Shown in pieces: positions 13,101-25,498 of a stretch of DNA of 64,000 nt. Made by a program: the position numbers and the translations under genes. The number at the start of each line of letters is the position of its first letter. Position 1 is the first letter of the stretch. This DNA comes from Combretum micranthum (taxonomy: Eukaryota; Streptophyta; Magnoliopsida; Myrtales; Combretaceae). Under the pieces are notes generated by a model. It ran no database searches and was not told the origin of the DNA. It saw nothing but the letters and a program-made list of their open reading frames with translations. Location of the stretch: assembly GCA_024138025.1 (NCBI GenBank), contig JAMXBD010001207.1, positions 1 to 64,000 of the forward strand, in the 5' to 3' direction.

Positions 13101-15433
13101 TCTTTCATTTGTGATAAGTGGAAAGCTTAAGTACAACTTGCAATTATTGCCTTCATCTTTTGAGTGATGGTTGTTTTTAGTTTTTACCAAGTTGGCTGAT
13201 GGTTGCTTACTTTCTTGTTTTAGATGGAACACCTCTGCCAGTGCTGCTCGCCCAAATCCACAAGGTTCTTTTAGATATGGTGAGATTACTGTGACAGATG
13301 TTATGTAATCGTTAACCGACCTCCTGAACTTATTGAGGGGAAGTGGCATACGCACTTAATGGAATTTCTTATCTCCCCCCATCTACTCCCCTAAAGCTTG
13401 CTCAACAATTCAACATTTCTGGTGTTTACAAGCTTGATTTTCCCAACAAATTGATGAATAGACCTCCCAAAGTTGATACATCTTTAATTAATGGTACCTT
13501 CAAAGGTTTTATGGAAATCATCTTACAAAACAACGATACCATCGTCCATACCTATCATCTGGATGGCTATTCGTTTTTTGTTGTAGGGTAAGCCATTGAA
13601 CAATTCAAGACTTTCTTTAACTTGAAAATTGATGAGCACAGTGAAAGTACGACTATTATTCTTATTATTTTCTTTTTCTTTTCAGGATGGATTTTGGGAT
13701 CTGGACAGAAAATAGCAGGGGAACATATAACAAATGGGATGGCGTTGCTCGTTCCACCACACAGGTAGATGTTTCTTGATCTTGGACAAAATACAACATA
13801 AAAATGTAGAAAATATAGCAAAAGATTGATTTTTAGGTAATTCTGTAGTAATTGTAAATGAAATATCAGAAATGAAGAAAACGAGGCATGTTAACTGGAA
13901 GATCATCATATTACTAGGAAATTTTTACAGAAGAGAGGTCTTCAATGAAATTTAAGGCTACACTATTCCTATTTCTTGGATGTATTGCTGTCGGGATGTG
14001 TAAAACCTTGTTGGGTGTTCTTATTATTATTACAAATAATTAGGTTGTTTCTGGACATGCAGAAAGACTATTCTATTCTTCCAGTATATAATATACATAT
14101 AATAGTATACAGTAGTAGTTAGAATTTAGGTTGACCCACATGAATAATTGACATAGTGGGAGGTGTTAAAAAAAAAAAAGAAAAAGGTGCTAATTCACTG
14201 CCCATGAAAACACAATTTGCAAATAGAGCAGGTTTAAAAAATAATTCTGAACTATAGCTCAATATCCGTCTATCAAAAATGGAAAATCTAATAATTATAC
14301 GAATCAGTCAAATAGCAAGATAGGATTATAGAAAAGTGACCAGAAGATCTGTTGAAGGAAGAAAAGAGTCCAGAAACTTGTGGAAAAGATGGAATGGAAA
14401 CCACTTTGGTAGGAGTAAGGATTTGAATGGGTTTTCAAGATCACACTTGTGGGTTTTATAACTCTTTTCATATTGGAAATCACAGTTTGAAAAGCGTGAA
14501 GTGTATGCTGCATGGCTATCCAGTGTCTTAGTTTGAACATTTAAGATGAAGGCACATCATAAGGGACACAGTTCATTAATTTGTCATTTCAGTTAGCTAT
14601 CATATTAAAGTGGAATTTGATGCCCATTTTAGGCCTAAGAGAAATTTGTGGAAGATTAAATCCTTTAACCAAAAAGAGTGCATTGGAAGAGTTCCTATGA
14701 CAACTTTGTTTTTGTTCCATCTATTATTTCATACTATAATTGTCTGACATGCATGTCAACTGCTTAAACCTGCATTTGAAGTTTCTTCATGATAGCTGCT
14801 AGTTAATTTACTGCAAAGCATTCATTTACTTTGAGAAAATTTAGTGCCTGGGGTAAATAAAATTTGCGCATGACCCACATTTCATCTGTCATGCTTGCAG
14901 GTTTTTCCCGGAGCTTGGACTGCCATCTTAGTTGCACTTGACAATTCAGGCATTTGGAACCTTCGTGCACAGAATCTCAGATCATTGTATCTGGGACAAG
15001 AAGTCTATTTAAGTGTTGTGAATACAGAAAAAGATACAGATGAGGTCTCTATGCCCAATAATGCCATCTTCTGTGGCGTGCTCTCTCCACTGCAAAGGTA
15101 AGATTCAGACCAACAGCTATGCACTATCCCTTCAGATTCAAACAAACCTCAACCTTTTACGAGACAATGAATGAAAGGAAATTTTCTTGGCTATAAACTG
15201 ACTTGTGTAATAACACCTGGTTCAGTTTGAATATCAGAAAGCAGTCAAAGGGCTTCTATTTCACTGCCTTCTGTTTAGTCTTACCTATGGCTGACTTTAT
15301 AATGTTAATCTTGCTTTGCAGTGACCAAGCTCAAAGAGTAAACTTTTCTCATGCAACATCGATAGCTAGAGCAAGCAAGATGATCCTTGCACTTGCCACA
15401 GCAGTTTTTGGATTATTCATTTCACTGCATTAA
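10125..15433 (+). CDS. SKS: SKU5-similar (SKS) monocopper-oxidase-like protein, 9 exons, two one-base losses
   Basis: Exons: 10125-10289, 11262-11371, 11459-11729, 11821-11959, 12617-12980, 13224-13587, 13686-13764, 14901-15097 and 15322-15433. If the two lost bases in exon 6 are allowed for, the product is 600 residues, the usual size for SKS proteins. Residues 1-31 form a signal peptide ending GFA. Next come three cupredoxin-type domains with family hallmarks: SPLGVKQQVIGINGEFPGP, VKDQIGSFFYFPSLNFQRA, GQSYSFLVTMDQNA, RPNPQGSF and VGMDFGIWTENSRGTYNKWD. A hydrophobic C-terminal tail suggests a GPI anchor. As in this family, the oxidase copper-ligand motifs are degenerate (TWNG at the HWHG site), so oxidase activity is doubtful; the known role is in directional growth and cell walls. 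The sequence looks closest to the SKS1/SKS2/SKS3 group. The ATG at 10125 is the first in frame after an upstream stretch with no ATG. All other exons join in phase. Confidence 0.93.
10290..11261 (+). other. SKS intron 1, 972 nt
   Basis: The donor AACAG/GTTCTT and acceptor TTTTCAG/GTCATT lie between the codons for KQQ and VIG, in phase 0. A TA-rich central part (about 10640-10800) with a run of TTAATT words may be a small old insertion, but I could not define ends. Confidence 0.85.
11730..11820 (+). other. SKS intron 3, non-canonical GC-AG intron
   Basis: The exon ends CATAAG and the intron starts GCAAGC, then ends ATAACAG. The GC donor keeps protein continuity (DWYTKSHK, then KLRKDVEKGDDLG) in phase 0. 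The nearest GT, seven bases upstream, would put the following exon out of frame. The donor context AAG/GCAAG fits the strong consensus known for GC-AG introns. The intron is 91 nt, like its small neighbour intron 2 (87 nt). Confidence 0.87.
13300..13353 (+). other. Two one-base losses in SKS exon 6
   Basis: The family sequence VTDVYVIVNRPP requires GTTTAT where the window has GTTAT, one T short at 13300-13303. This brings a TAA stop two codons later. About 50 bases on, the frame is restored only if a G is missing at 13351-13353 (ACGCA for an expected ACGGCA), giving KWHTALNGISYLPP. The exon is 364 nt, and 366 would keep the frame between its flanking exons. Everything else in the gene, including all splice sites, is intact. 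Confidence 0.85.
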
Positions 15434-15990
15434 CAGTTCAGCAGCAAGAACTAGGATAGCAAGCGAGTAAATTATTTCGAGTAATGCTTGATGAGAAATG
15501 CCAAGATGAGGTTTTCGCCCACGTAAAATATATTCCTTATTTCAAGCAGCCCTTGTATAATGCTTTTAGATGAAAAGGGGGAAGTTTGCCACCACGTACT
15601 TAGAAACTAGCAGATTCTTGTCATTGTTTACTGATAATCTTTCCGGTAACTGTAAGTAGTTTCATTTAGGATAAGATAGAATATGACTAAGCCGAAGAGA
15701 CAGCAATGTGTGATCTAACACTTGTGGTACTGATTTGTATTTGTTGTCACTTTGGTTGTCTCCATTTTTGTGTAAGGAACATAGTGCATGGTTTTGATCC
15801 TGCGAGCAAGTAAATTTTTAGCTCTATCAGCATGTCATACGGCTCCTGCTCCTGTAAGATCTTTGAATGTATCCGGGTTTTGGGAGCTGTGCTGACCAAC
15901 TTCTAAAGAATCTGTTGAGTATGGCAATCTAACTTTGCATAGTATGTATTTTCCATATCTGCAGCTTTAGAATAAATTCAATGAGTTTCA
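15434..15990 (+). other. SKS 3' UTR region with candidate poly-A signal
   Basis: Follows the TAA stop. An AATAAA hexamer lies near 15971 (context AGAATAAATTC) about 540 bases past the stop. No other gene signal is visible. The real cleavage site cannot be fixed from sequence alone. Confidence 0.5.
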
Positions 15991-16630
15991 ATTTCATCAT
16001 TGTGACAAGTTAATTTTGGCTGTTGCTGGATAGAAGTTGGAAAAACCTGTGGTTTGATTTTCTACTTATTTTTGGATCAACATTCTTACACCAAATTGGT
16101 ATACGAGTCAATTAAATTAATGATATGGTTCAGTATGGTTCTATTCTATGATCTTTTGGTGCAATTTGTGACGGAAGATCTGAGTTTTTCAATATGCATT
16201 TGCTTGAAAATTGCCCAATTAATTGGGGGTAGTGTTGGTGCTTTAAGGAAAAGAAATGGCGACCCATGTTCTTTCGCTTTAACTCTTCACAAAATTCAAA
16301 AGAAAAAGTTAACCTTGGACTTTTTTTTGTGCTCAAGCTCAGCAGTTGCTTTTTTTATTGTCAAGTGGAGCCCTTATGCCATCTAGACAAAACTGGACCG
16401 ACTAGCATATCCATCCATAAAATGAAATAAATTAAAGAAGTTTTAAAGCGCATGTGATCCAAGATTGCTTTTTCAAATCTAATGATTGGGAAATGTGTTG
16501 AGTGGATTTTCTTTAGTAGAGATATTAATTCATTAAAGTGATGATCCATACATAGCCTTTGATTCACTAGTTATAAGCTTCCAAGATAGAACACGATCAG
16601 TGAGTATTAAGATATGCGGTAGGGCTATTT
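15991..16630. other. Intergenic DNA, nothing recognised
   Basis: A reading frame of about 110 codons at 16054-16386 has no family resemblance I recognise and looks like chance. No RNA gene is seen. Confidence 0.5.
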
Positions 16631-16806
16631 TGATACTTAAGTTAATAAGTGTGAGTAAATAATCCAACAAAATAACTAAATAGTCATGAGAGTGAATTTA
16701 CTTTCCTCATATTATGCTGATACTTAAGTTAGTAAATGTGAATAAATAAGCCAACAAAATAACTAAATAGTCATGAGAGTGACATTTACCTTCCTTAAAC
16801 TATGCT
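16631..16806. repeat. Tandem duplication, two ~87-bp units
   Basis: The unit starting TGATACTTAAGTTA at 16631 recurs at 16718. Each copy contains CCAACAAAATAACTAAATAG followed by TCATGAGAGTGA. Differences are few. Confidence 0.9.
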
Positions 16807-17313
16807 AGGGATTCTAATCACTAATTGAGCAAGAAGATTAACTCATATAAGGAAACTGATTATTTAGGAAAGTGTAATATATGAATAATTAATATATAAT
16901 GAAGGATAAAGTTGTAATATAATGTTGTCTAAGAGGGAATTTTTATCCTTAAACAGACGGATTTGGACTCGAAGAAGTTGTTTGCGAAGAACAAGAAGGG
17001 GAGGACTTAGGCCAGCTATAAGCCACTAGCTTTGCCATGCAAGGCCGCCAGCTTTTATGGGAACACCACCAGCTTTATGCCGGCTTTGAAGCCTTGGAAA
17101 ATTTGCAAGAAAATTTGTAAAAGATGGTAGCGTATAAGAAAAGCCAGATTAAGGCTATCGGTGTTCACGGTGAAAGCCGCCGGCTTTCTATTGGCTTATG
17201 TGGTAATGTTGCTTGATTCATGTTTAATCCGACCCTGAGCCGCCAACTTATCCTCCAGCGCATATATGACGAAAAATAATCTCCTTTCTTTTGTGCTAGG
17301 GTTTCCTAATCTC

Positions 17314-17322
17314 TATATATAT
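17314..17322 (+). promoter_or_regulatory. TATA box candidate of repeat copy A
   Basis: TATATATAT in the context CTCTATATATATCCCC, about 50 bases before the donor-like site near 17373. The spacing suits a start of transcription around 17345-17350. Confidence 0.45.
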
Positions 17323-18372
17323 CCCCTAGGTCTTTTGTTTCTTTCCCACATCTCTTCCTAAGCATAAACCCTAGGTAAGTGGGTTCTTCCCTTATCCTTT
17401 CAATTAATCTTTTAGTGTGATCCTTCTCATAAAGGTTGTTTCTTTGGTTTGAGGAATCAAGTTTGTTGAGACAGTTTCATCGGAGAAAAGAACCTTAAGT
17501 TGTGTTGGTGATTTGGTTCTACAATCAAGGAGGTGTGGGATCTAGTATGAATCTATTCAAGCTTTGTAATTCTAAAGAAGTAATATTTTCTAATAGTTTG
17601 ATTTATTGATTTAGAACTTTAGGAATTGAAGGAATTGTTGAAAAAATTTGTGTTTTGAGGATTCCGTTGTCTTGTGAACAAGCGAAAACAGGTGTGTGAA
17701 TCTGTCATCGTAGATTTTATGAGTTGGATTGTGGATTTTATGATATAATTATGTGTTGGAAAACAAACTCTGATTTGAGATGTGTTGATGATCAAGAATT
17801 CTAGAGAAATTAGGGTTTCTAATCTTTTAAAAGGTTTTGTTAGTGAAATTGGAGTTTTGAAAGCGAATCTAGGTACGACCATATCATGTTTATTTATTGT
17901 ACTCGTAGGATTAGATTTGTAAAACTTGACCTAATTCTATTGGACTTTAATTAAATTGAGGGATGCTTGTGGTTGACTGCGGTTACTAAAGACCACACAA
18001 AGTGTGATACTAACACTGGTAACCTAATGATCCTTGTGTGGCATTGTCCCCAAGTGGAGTTGCACCTAGAGATGATTCTGGTAATTTAGGAGTAGTGCAA
18101 ATACGGTACCCCGGGTGTGTGAGAGATTTCCAACACCATATAACCTATTTTCTATATTAGATGTTTTAGGGAGTCATGAGATACTCCGAGTTTGGGACTA
18201 GTGTACGATAGTTCTAGACTATGTTGGTTGCAGGCTAATTAAAGATAACAAATTTATGATTTGTTGCATTAGTTATTAAGTCATATGTGATATTGCTTGT
18301 TGTTTGTTCATATGCATGTGGTTTCGGTTTGTCGTACTGGGCTTTTTTCGCTCAATCCTTATTCTTTTTCAG

Positions 18373-18473
18373 GTACAGATGAAGATCCAATTGTGTATGA
18401 TTTAACGGGTTATGATGTATTCGTGGACTCTGGGGAGAGTGATAGTGGATTTGACAATTGTGCTGATAATTAG
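18373..18473 (+). other. Short terminal exon encoding an acidic peptide, copy A
   Basis: Follows acceptor TTTTTCAG and opens with GT as a split codon, the same phase as in copies B and C. It is open for 32 codons and then stops with TAG. The peptide is acidic (TDEDP..., then SGESDSGFDN near the end) and aligns only loosely with the GYG.DFE.FLD.W tail of B and C. I do not know a function. Confidence 0.5.
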
Positions 18474-18778
18474 ATTGATTGGATTACAAATAGTGATTTG
18501 CGAAGAAAATACTACATTTTGATTAGTTTTCTTTGAGACTTTTAATATTTTAAGGATTTTCTTATTATGTTAAAGTTTGGATTTTTAGTTTATGATGTAG
18601 GTGAATTAAGGAAGTTTTATTTCTTTATAGTATTAAAGTTTTTAATGTAGCTTTATTTTGAGCAACATGTGATACATAGTATATATATTTGTGGATTATA
18701 GTGACTTATAGCCTTAGCGTATCTATCTTTGATAAGAATATGTGGCGGCTGATAAAGCTTTTAGGTTAGGACGTTACA

Positions 18779-21590
18779 AAAATTACATCCAAGAAGATTT
18801 AACAAGCACACCTTCATAAATTACGAAGCTTTCTAGAAACTGCAGTGTTAGTTTTGGATAATTGGTAAGTGGACTTACTTTCTCAAAGAATTCGAACGAC
18901 TTTGGCAAATTGTGATAAGATTAGGAAGAGATGGGTGAACTATATCAAGTAAGATAGTTTAGTTTGACCTTATGGTCCTCATTTGAGCTCATCCTTGACT
19001 TACCATATGTCTTGGGTAGGTCAGCATATAGTTTAATCAGTTTGGTCCGTTGGTCAACAAATTAGCCCATGGCACAAAGAGGTTGATTGGGCTTAGGCTC
19101 ACAATCTAAATTACCTGCTAACAATGTAATCACAGTTTTATTTTTAGTTAAATAGAACTAGAAATTGTTTTATAATATCAATAAATTTTTATTTGATGCT
19201 AACCAAAATTGGTTAGTAGAGTACAATATTTATAGGTAGAAGGATATGGTTAGTGAGATGGAATAGTTTTTTAAATAGAAATCACAATTATTTATGAATA
19301 TACCTTAAAACAATAAAAAACAATGGATTGACTGTATACACAATTGAAAATACCAAAGAATAGTTACTGATAAAGACAAAACAATTTTAGGAAAAAAAAT
19401 GGATTACAGACAGCTAGAAAATGATGTGACACCTGATAAATCATTTATCTAAGTATCAGTATAAATTCCTTTTTCTGTTACTTTAATATTATAGATATGA
19501 ACATGAAATATTAACCAGTCAATATGGAGTCGATTCATTTTTGCAATCATGCTCGAGCAGAGACAGGCAATGATTCCACCCAATCAAGCCTGTTGGGTTT
19601 AGACCGGTGTGGTGTGGGCTCGAGACATGGACCCGTGAACCACCCAACAACTTTTTTTTTCCTAATTAACTTAAAAGTATAAAAAAAAAGGTATGTTAAA
19701 CTAAACTGAAATAAAAGTAAACCAAAAACCTTAAAATATTTAACACATTTCTTAAATATTTGGTACGGATGTATATTTATTTATGTATAATTACATCCAA
19801 CTATAATTGTAGAATTAGTAATATATGCCTATAAAAGGTTTAGTGATTATAAAAAATATCTAAGGATAAAAAATAATCTCATATTTTAAGGAAGGTGATT
19901 AAATTTTGGTAGAAATCTATATAAATAAATCATATATAATTTTAAGATATATTTATATCTTGTGTTAATAGACAACGGTCATAAGATATAAATGTTGTAA
20001 ATAGAAAATAATTATTTCCTATTCACATGAAAAAAGTTTAAATTATAAAGTCCACATACTACTTTTTTGTTTTAGTTAGTAGATACTCATCATTTTGACA
20101 TCGTATTTTTATCATTTTCAAACAGATGTTTACCCAAAAACAAATACTAATAAAAAACTAACTGTTTTACTTATAAACAAACAAAATATATACAATACAG
20201 ATATAATACAGATAAATTACAGACGCAAATCATATATACATACAATACATATAAAAATCCGACAATCCAAATAGTCTCATATAAATGGTTTTTTTTTTTT
20301 TTTTTTGGGCTTGAGACTTTGTTAGACCGGCTCAATCGAATGGTTCGACAAGACAACTTGCCTTGGATTCGATAGCTACTAATGACCTATCTTGCAGTTT
20401 GGGCTGGACCGCGTTCAGATTCGATCTTTACCAGGTCACTCGTGCCATTCTAGCCGATCATACTTGGGCACCGGCTTTACCTGGCCGTGACATGGAACTT
20501 AAATTGCCATGTGGTATTTTTGCTTGTAAATATCTATATATAATATTGGCCATTCTTATACACACATATATAGATGATATAAGAGTTAGACAAGACAAGA
20601 AAAACTACATGGTATAGGATGAAGAATATCATTTATTGTTTGGTATACATAATTATAACATATTATCTTCTATTTTTTTTTATTATACCTTTGTTTTCAC
20701 CTATAATTATTTAATTAATTTTATATGGTAAAACACTCAGCATGAAAGAGGCTATGGTAAGATTAGAAACACTGAGTTTTTTTAGGAAAAAAAAAATTGA
20801 TTAGTCTAGTAAATTGAGGTTTTGTACCATCATTCATATGATACAATTTTTAAAAAAGTTGTCCATTCTTAAAAGAAGCATCGTCTAGTACGAGAGCTCA
20901 GAATAAAAATCAAACGGGACTTAAGACTTGTTTTGCAATCAAATGCTCCTTTAATGGTTGAAAAAAAAATCAACATTTTCAATTGATATTGCAAATCGTA
21001 AAACAAATAGTATTTAGAATTATTAAATTAGTGGTGGTTTGAGCCTTTCTCACATTGAAAATATATGCTAAACTGCCGCATGTTAACTTTCAATTCATTA
21101 ATGCTAAGTTTGCGGAGTATTCACCCGTGCAGATGAAAATCATAAGTTCGAAAGCTCATGTAAGCATTGGCCCAAAAAAAAAAAAAAGGATTTAAAAAAA
21201 TAATGCAAGGATATATGTGTATGTGAGTGTGTATATATATATTTCTAATGATAACTATCTCTCAATAGACTAGGATCAAGCAAAGGTTAGTATGAGTGGA
21301 CACCTTTCAGGACCTGTGAGTTTAAAAAATAGATCCTGATTCAAACATCTCATATATGAGTCCAGGGCGATTTTAATATTAGAGCTGCAAAAAAATAAAA
21401 TAACTGAACCGAGCCAAACTTTTGACGATGTACAATTAGCTCATTTATAAATCACCAAGCTTGAGCTCAAGCTGAACTTTTTGTCGAGCCTAAAATTCGA
21501 GTTTAAGCTTGGCTCATTTACAAATTGAATTTGAATTGAGCTTGAAATTCAAGTTTGAATTCAACTCGTTCAAATATTGTAATCTGATCT
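18779..21590. other. Intergenic AT-rich DNA
   Basis: No gene supported. Poly-T at about 20288-20306. Sequences rich in TCGAGC and AAGCTTGAGCTC words at about 21400-21560 look like old repeat debris next to the Copia remnant. Confidence 0.5.
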
Positions 21591-21591
21591 T

Positions 21592-22980
21592 AAGCACGAT
21601 CAATAACAATCAAAGGAATATTGATGTGTTCCTTTTCAAATACAAATTCCTTAACTCCATCTTTCCATGCAAATTCAACATCCTCAAAGAACCTGATATT
21701 TATCATTTCAAAAATTGCCTTAGTTGTGGGATAACAAAACTTGTAACACTTCGATCTTTTTTAGTACCCCACAAAATAACAGCTAATGGTCCATGAGTCC
21801 AGCTTCCATTCATTTGGCTTATAAGGTCAAACATCGGCTAGATATCCCTAAATTTGTAATTGTTTTATACTAGGTTTCTTGCCTATCTAAACCTCATAAG
21901 GGGTTTTACTAATTGTCTTAGTTGGTGCCTTGTTGAGTAAGTATCTTGTAGTTTTCACTACTTCTCCCTAGAATGATTCTGGTAAGGTTGACTAACTAAT
22001 CATACTTCTTATCATATCCTTAAGCGTTTAGTTTTGTCTCTTAGTAAGACCATGCTACCATTCATTAAGGTGAACCTGGCATAGTGTATTGTGAGACAAT
22101 ATAGCATTCCTCTAGGAATTAGTGAAGGGCCTTAGATGCTGTTCACATGATTCATCATATCTACTGCAATATTTAGCATCGTAGTCAAACATGATACTTT
22201 CAATCTTTTTGTCAAGTTAATTTTCAACTTCAGCCTTATAATTTTTTTAACACTTTTATTGATCGAGATTTTTTTATAAAGGAGACATAAGTAGCTATAT
22301 CTTGAAAAGTCATCTATATATGTTATAAAATATTTTTGACCATTCCAAGATGTCACAAGAAATGGTCCATAGATATCTATATGAATTAGTTCTAACACTT
22401 CTATAGCCTATTGACACCTAATCTCTTTAGCATTTGTCTGTTTCCCTTTATAATATTCATACACATATTAAAATTCATAAAATTAAAGGGATCGAGAATA
22501 CCACCAGACACAAGTCTCTCTATTCTCCTTTTAAAGATATGACATAATCTCTTGTGCCACAATGTGGTTGAATTCTCGTTAGTTAATTTATGCTTTGAAT
22601 TTTGAGTACCAATATGCAAAGATAAACTATATTATGCAACAATATCTAACATATAGATTATTACTATAAGATAAAAAATGGAACAAACCAATTTTAAATC
22701 AACAAAGAGGTCAAATTGGTTATTGCCAACTGAATAAGAGTAGCTCAATTTGTTCAATATAACAATACAAATAAAAATTTGTCTAAAAGATGGTACAATA
22801 AATGTCTCAATTAAATCCATATAAAAACCAATTCTAAGTAATAACCTAAAACGTTTAATTGCCTTAACCACAACTATCTTATCATTGCTAATGTAGATGT
22901 ATATTTTATCATTACTGGGCTTTTGATAACTTAAGTACCCCTGGACAGCACTCATGTGAGTTGTTGTACCCAAATCTATT
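21592..22980 (-). pseudogene. Copia integrase region relic
   Basis: Broken minus-strand frames. 22632-22973 includes the pre-integrase part (THMSAVQGYLSYQKPS). 22401-22619 has TTLWHKRLCHI, part of the zinc-binding region. 22132-22398 reads LELIHIDIYGPF and YFITYIDDFSRY of the integrase core, and 21592-21830 encodes the domain after the core (IRFFEDVEFAWKD). Several stops and frameshifts separate the pieces. The catalytic end and everything downstream are decayed or missing. Confidence 0.87.
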
Positions 22981-23783
22981 CATTTGCTTAGCACTCATAT
23001 GAGTTGCTGCACCCAAATCTATTCATTAAGTGTGTCTCAATAATGAAGCCAAATCAACCCCAGAACACTTAAGCTTAAGAAGCATACTCTTCTTTGCACG
23101 TCGAACGTAATAGTTAATGCAATGCTTTTTTCTTTGGCCTTTTCTATTACTAAAGAAACAACCATCTAGATATTGCTCCTTGTGCTGTTTTTATTATGGT
23201 GTATGTTTTGTAGCCGCCATACCTTTTTTTTTTGTTCATTTTGTCCTTAGATGTACTAGATAAGTGAGCACTTTTGATTTTCTAATGGTTCAATCTCTAT
23301 TCTTCTAGAATATAGTGGGAGATGAGCTCATTTGAGGATTAAGAGTCCTTTTGACAATTATAGATTATCTTGAACCGACTGAATAAAGTAAGAAGCGATA
23401 TCAAAACCAAGTGCATTAATAAGTCATCAAAATTTTCCAATTTTAGTACCTTGAGTTTCGATGTTATGTGAGACATCTCCATGATGTGTTCCCTTATATT
23501 ACCCTTTCCCCTATACCTCATAGAGATTTCTTTTGCTATGAGCGTACTAGTATTAGCCTTTTCATCTCTAGCAACCATTTTATCAAGATCTTGAAGGTAC
23601 TCCTCAGCTATCTGGATCCTATCAGACGTAGTACCTTTGAATGCTTCTAGGATGGTACGTTTTGTGATCATCTCATGCAATTTGGTCACTCTCACTTTTC
23701 CATATCCTTTTTTAGTCGGTTAATTTTCCCTTAACACAACGTCTAGATCCATGATTTTGAGAACAATTAGCACGTTTTTTTTT

Positions 23784-24363
23784 TGCTAGTGATGTGCCTT
23801 AGGCTATATAGATACTATTAAATTATCTATTAATCTTAATAAGATTAAGATTAATAAATAAATATTAATTACAATCATTTTTTAAGAAGTGTGTCATTTA
23901 GAATTCCTAATAACTTATGTGTGTCTTTTGGAATTCCCAATAACCTTTGAAATCCCTAATAAGATTAGGGCAGTTGACTATGGCACAATTTCTTATAAAT
24001 AGAACACAGTGATCTCCCCTTGGGCTTTTAAGAGACGCTTGCCGTCACATTAGAATTACGGAGAAACTCTGTATCTCAAAAGTAAGAAACCCTACTGAGA
24101 GAAATTTCCAATTTAGGAATTGTTCCTACGTGCTAGCACACACAGATATCCGATTGGAAATTCATTTATGTAGATACAGTAGAGGGTGTTCGCGTTTGCA
24201 ATATCTCAGATCCGAATTTCTAGTATTTTAAAGTATTAAAAAGGTAATTCTATCCGTTTTAATTTGATTGAATCGCATGGATCTGCAATTGAGAATATAG
24301 GGTTCGTCCTATTTGAAAACAAAAATATATTTCCGCTGCGTATTGATCCCTGAATTCCCAACA
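23784..24363 (+). repeat. Solo Copia LTR nested in gag
   Basis: Interrupts the gag frame exactly between FKTW-K and VLIVLKIMDL. It starts TGCTAGTG and ends TTCCCAACA, with flanks ttttt and ctttt as an imperfect 5-bp duplication. It is in plus orientation, opposite to its host element. It contains a TATA box at 23994-24000, and the block TTTCCGCTGCG near its end is typical of plant Copia LTR ends. The left end is less certain because of the poly-T. Confidence 0.75.
23994..24000 (+). promoter_or_regulatory. TATA box of the nested solo LTR
   Basis: TATAAAT in the context TTTCTTATAAATAGAACAC, in the first half of the solo LTR, where a retrotransposon promoter is expected. Confidence 0.6.
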
Positions 24364-24479
24364 CTTTTACCATGTCTTAAAATTCATGCCATTTAACGTA
24401 GAAATAGAGTTGATATTGGTAAAGATATTCGAGCTAGTAACTACAGATAAGCCGAACAATTTATGCTCAAATTTAAATT

Positions 24480-25485
24480 GAAACATGCAAATAATAATTC
24501 AACTAATAACATAGCTCATCACAGGATACCTAGCATAACATTAACACCTAGTCTATGGGCAAAGATATCAACTTGTAAGTGGTGCTCTTGGTGTAGTAAT
24601 CAAACATTGATAGTAAGCTCATGTTAAATGATTAGGCCTTTTTTTTTACGGACCAACCATCTACAAGGATTCTCGAATAACAACACCTCATTTATCACCA
24701 TAGATGCACAAGTAAATCAGCCAAACCCTAACCTTCCTTTGGGTCGATTAGCATTTGCATGATTAACATGCACATAATTTGATTTATCCTATTTAAAATA
24801 GATGACCTCTATAAGATAGGTTACTTTGATAACATACTATTTCAATAATCCATCTGGAATAGTAGACATAAAATTATCAAGATTTGAATTTTGAATTTCA
24901 ATTATGACCCACTGTATGAATTGGTTCTTTTTTTTTTTTTTTTCAAGAAGTCAAATACTAAAAAACTTGTAATAACTAATCCATCTCAAACTTCAAAGCG
25001 GAATCTAGGGCTATCCACATAATTCAAGAATAACACTCCTTCACTGTAGAGGTGCACCGAATTTACGATTACTTGCATGGCAAGTTAACTACTTCATTGC
25101 ACAAAATATTACCATAATAAAACCAAAAACACGTACATCATGAACTTATCATAATCAAGCTATAAACATGATTGAAGAATCCAAAACCCTCAATAACACA
25201 TAATTTCTTGGATCAATAATAGCTTAGCAAACATTTATTACATTCATATTCAAATAAAGATGCAACCTTTATTCATGTTTCATCAATATAACACAATTGT
25301 TACACAAATAAAACCTAAAACATATGCGTATTGACCTAGAATCTTAAGCTTTATTTCTTCATGTTAATCTATCTTGAAAATCTTAGCTTGCAAGGATTAG
25401 GGAAGGGTTGCAAGGATTAGGGAAGAGATCCTTATATAAATTTTTAATCACAACGGTCTTATGTCTCTAATCTCGCACATGGTTG
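24480..25485 (-). other. Untranslated leader of the second Copia
   Basis: About 1 kb between the primer site and gag, without an open frame. It holds a direct repeat of TTGCAAGGATTAGGGAAG at 25389-25427 and a poly-T at about 24929-24944. Confidence 0.55.
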
Positions 25486-25498
25486 CTCCGATACTACT
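25486..25498 (-). promoter_or_regulatory. Decayed initiator-Met tRNA primer binding site
   Basis: On the minus strand it reads TAGTATCGGAGC, two changes from TGGTATCAGAGC. It lies directly beside the LTR end, where priming occurs. Confidence 0.7.

Larger units (their letters stand above)
16900..18778 (+). mobile_element. Long LTR-like repeat, copy A (start not resolved)
   Basis: The plus-strand order matches copies B and C: a leader, a donor (CCCTAG/GTAAGTGGG near 17373), a ~1-kb intron-like stretch, the pre-acceptor motif TACTGGGC...GCTCA, acceptor TTTTTCAG, and a short acidic terminal exon. It ends GGACGTTACA at 18778, like Gypsy-type LTR ends. CpG-rich repeats with GCCGCCAGC and GCCGGC words lie at 17000-17260, in the leader rather than in the intron as in B and C. 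I could not find a matching target duplication. The left end could be anywhere from about 16420 to 16980. Copy A is the most diverged of the three. Confidence 0.65.
23339..24440 (-). pseudogene. Copia gag relic, split by a solo LTR
   Basis: The piece at 23339-23760 reads LKIMDLDVVLREN, then KVRVTKLHEMITKRTILEAF, typical of the gag (UBN2-type) domain of this Copia group. The upstream part, LNGMNFKTW, lies on the far side of the inserted LTR, at 24364-24440. An in-frame stop follows REN, and another follows FKTW. Non-functional. Confidence 0.85.

Noticed and set aside
16054..16386. 110-codon frame downstream of the SKS gene
   Set aside because: Low-complexity hydrophobic translation, no family resemblance, and overlapping frames on the other strand.
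16424..16430. TGAAAT at 16424 as the start of repeat copy A
   Set aside because: It resembles the start of B and C, but the 5 bases before it (taaaa) do not match those after the end (aaaat). Left unresolved.
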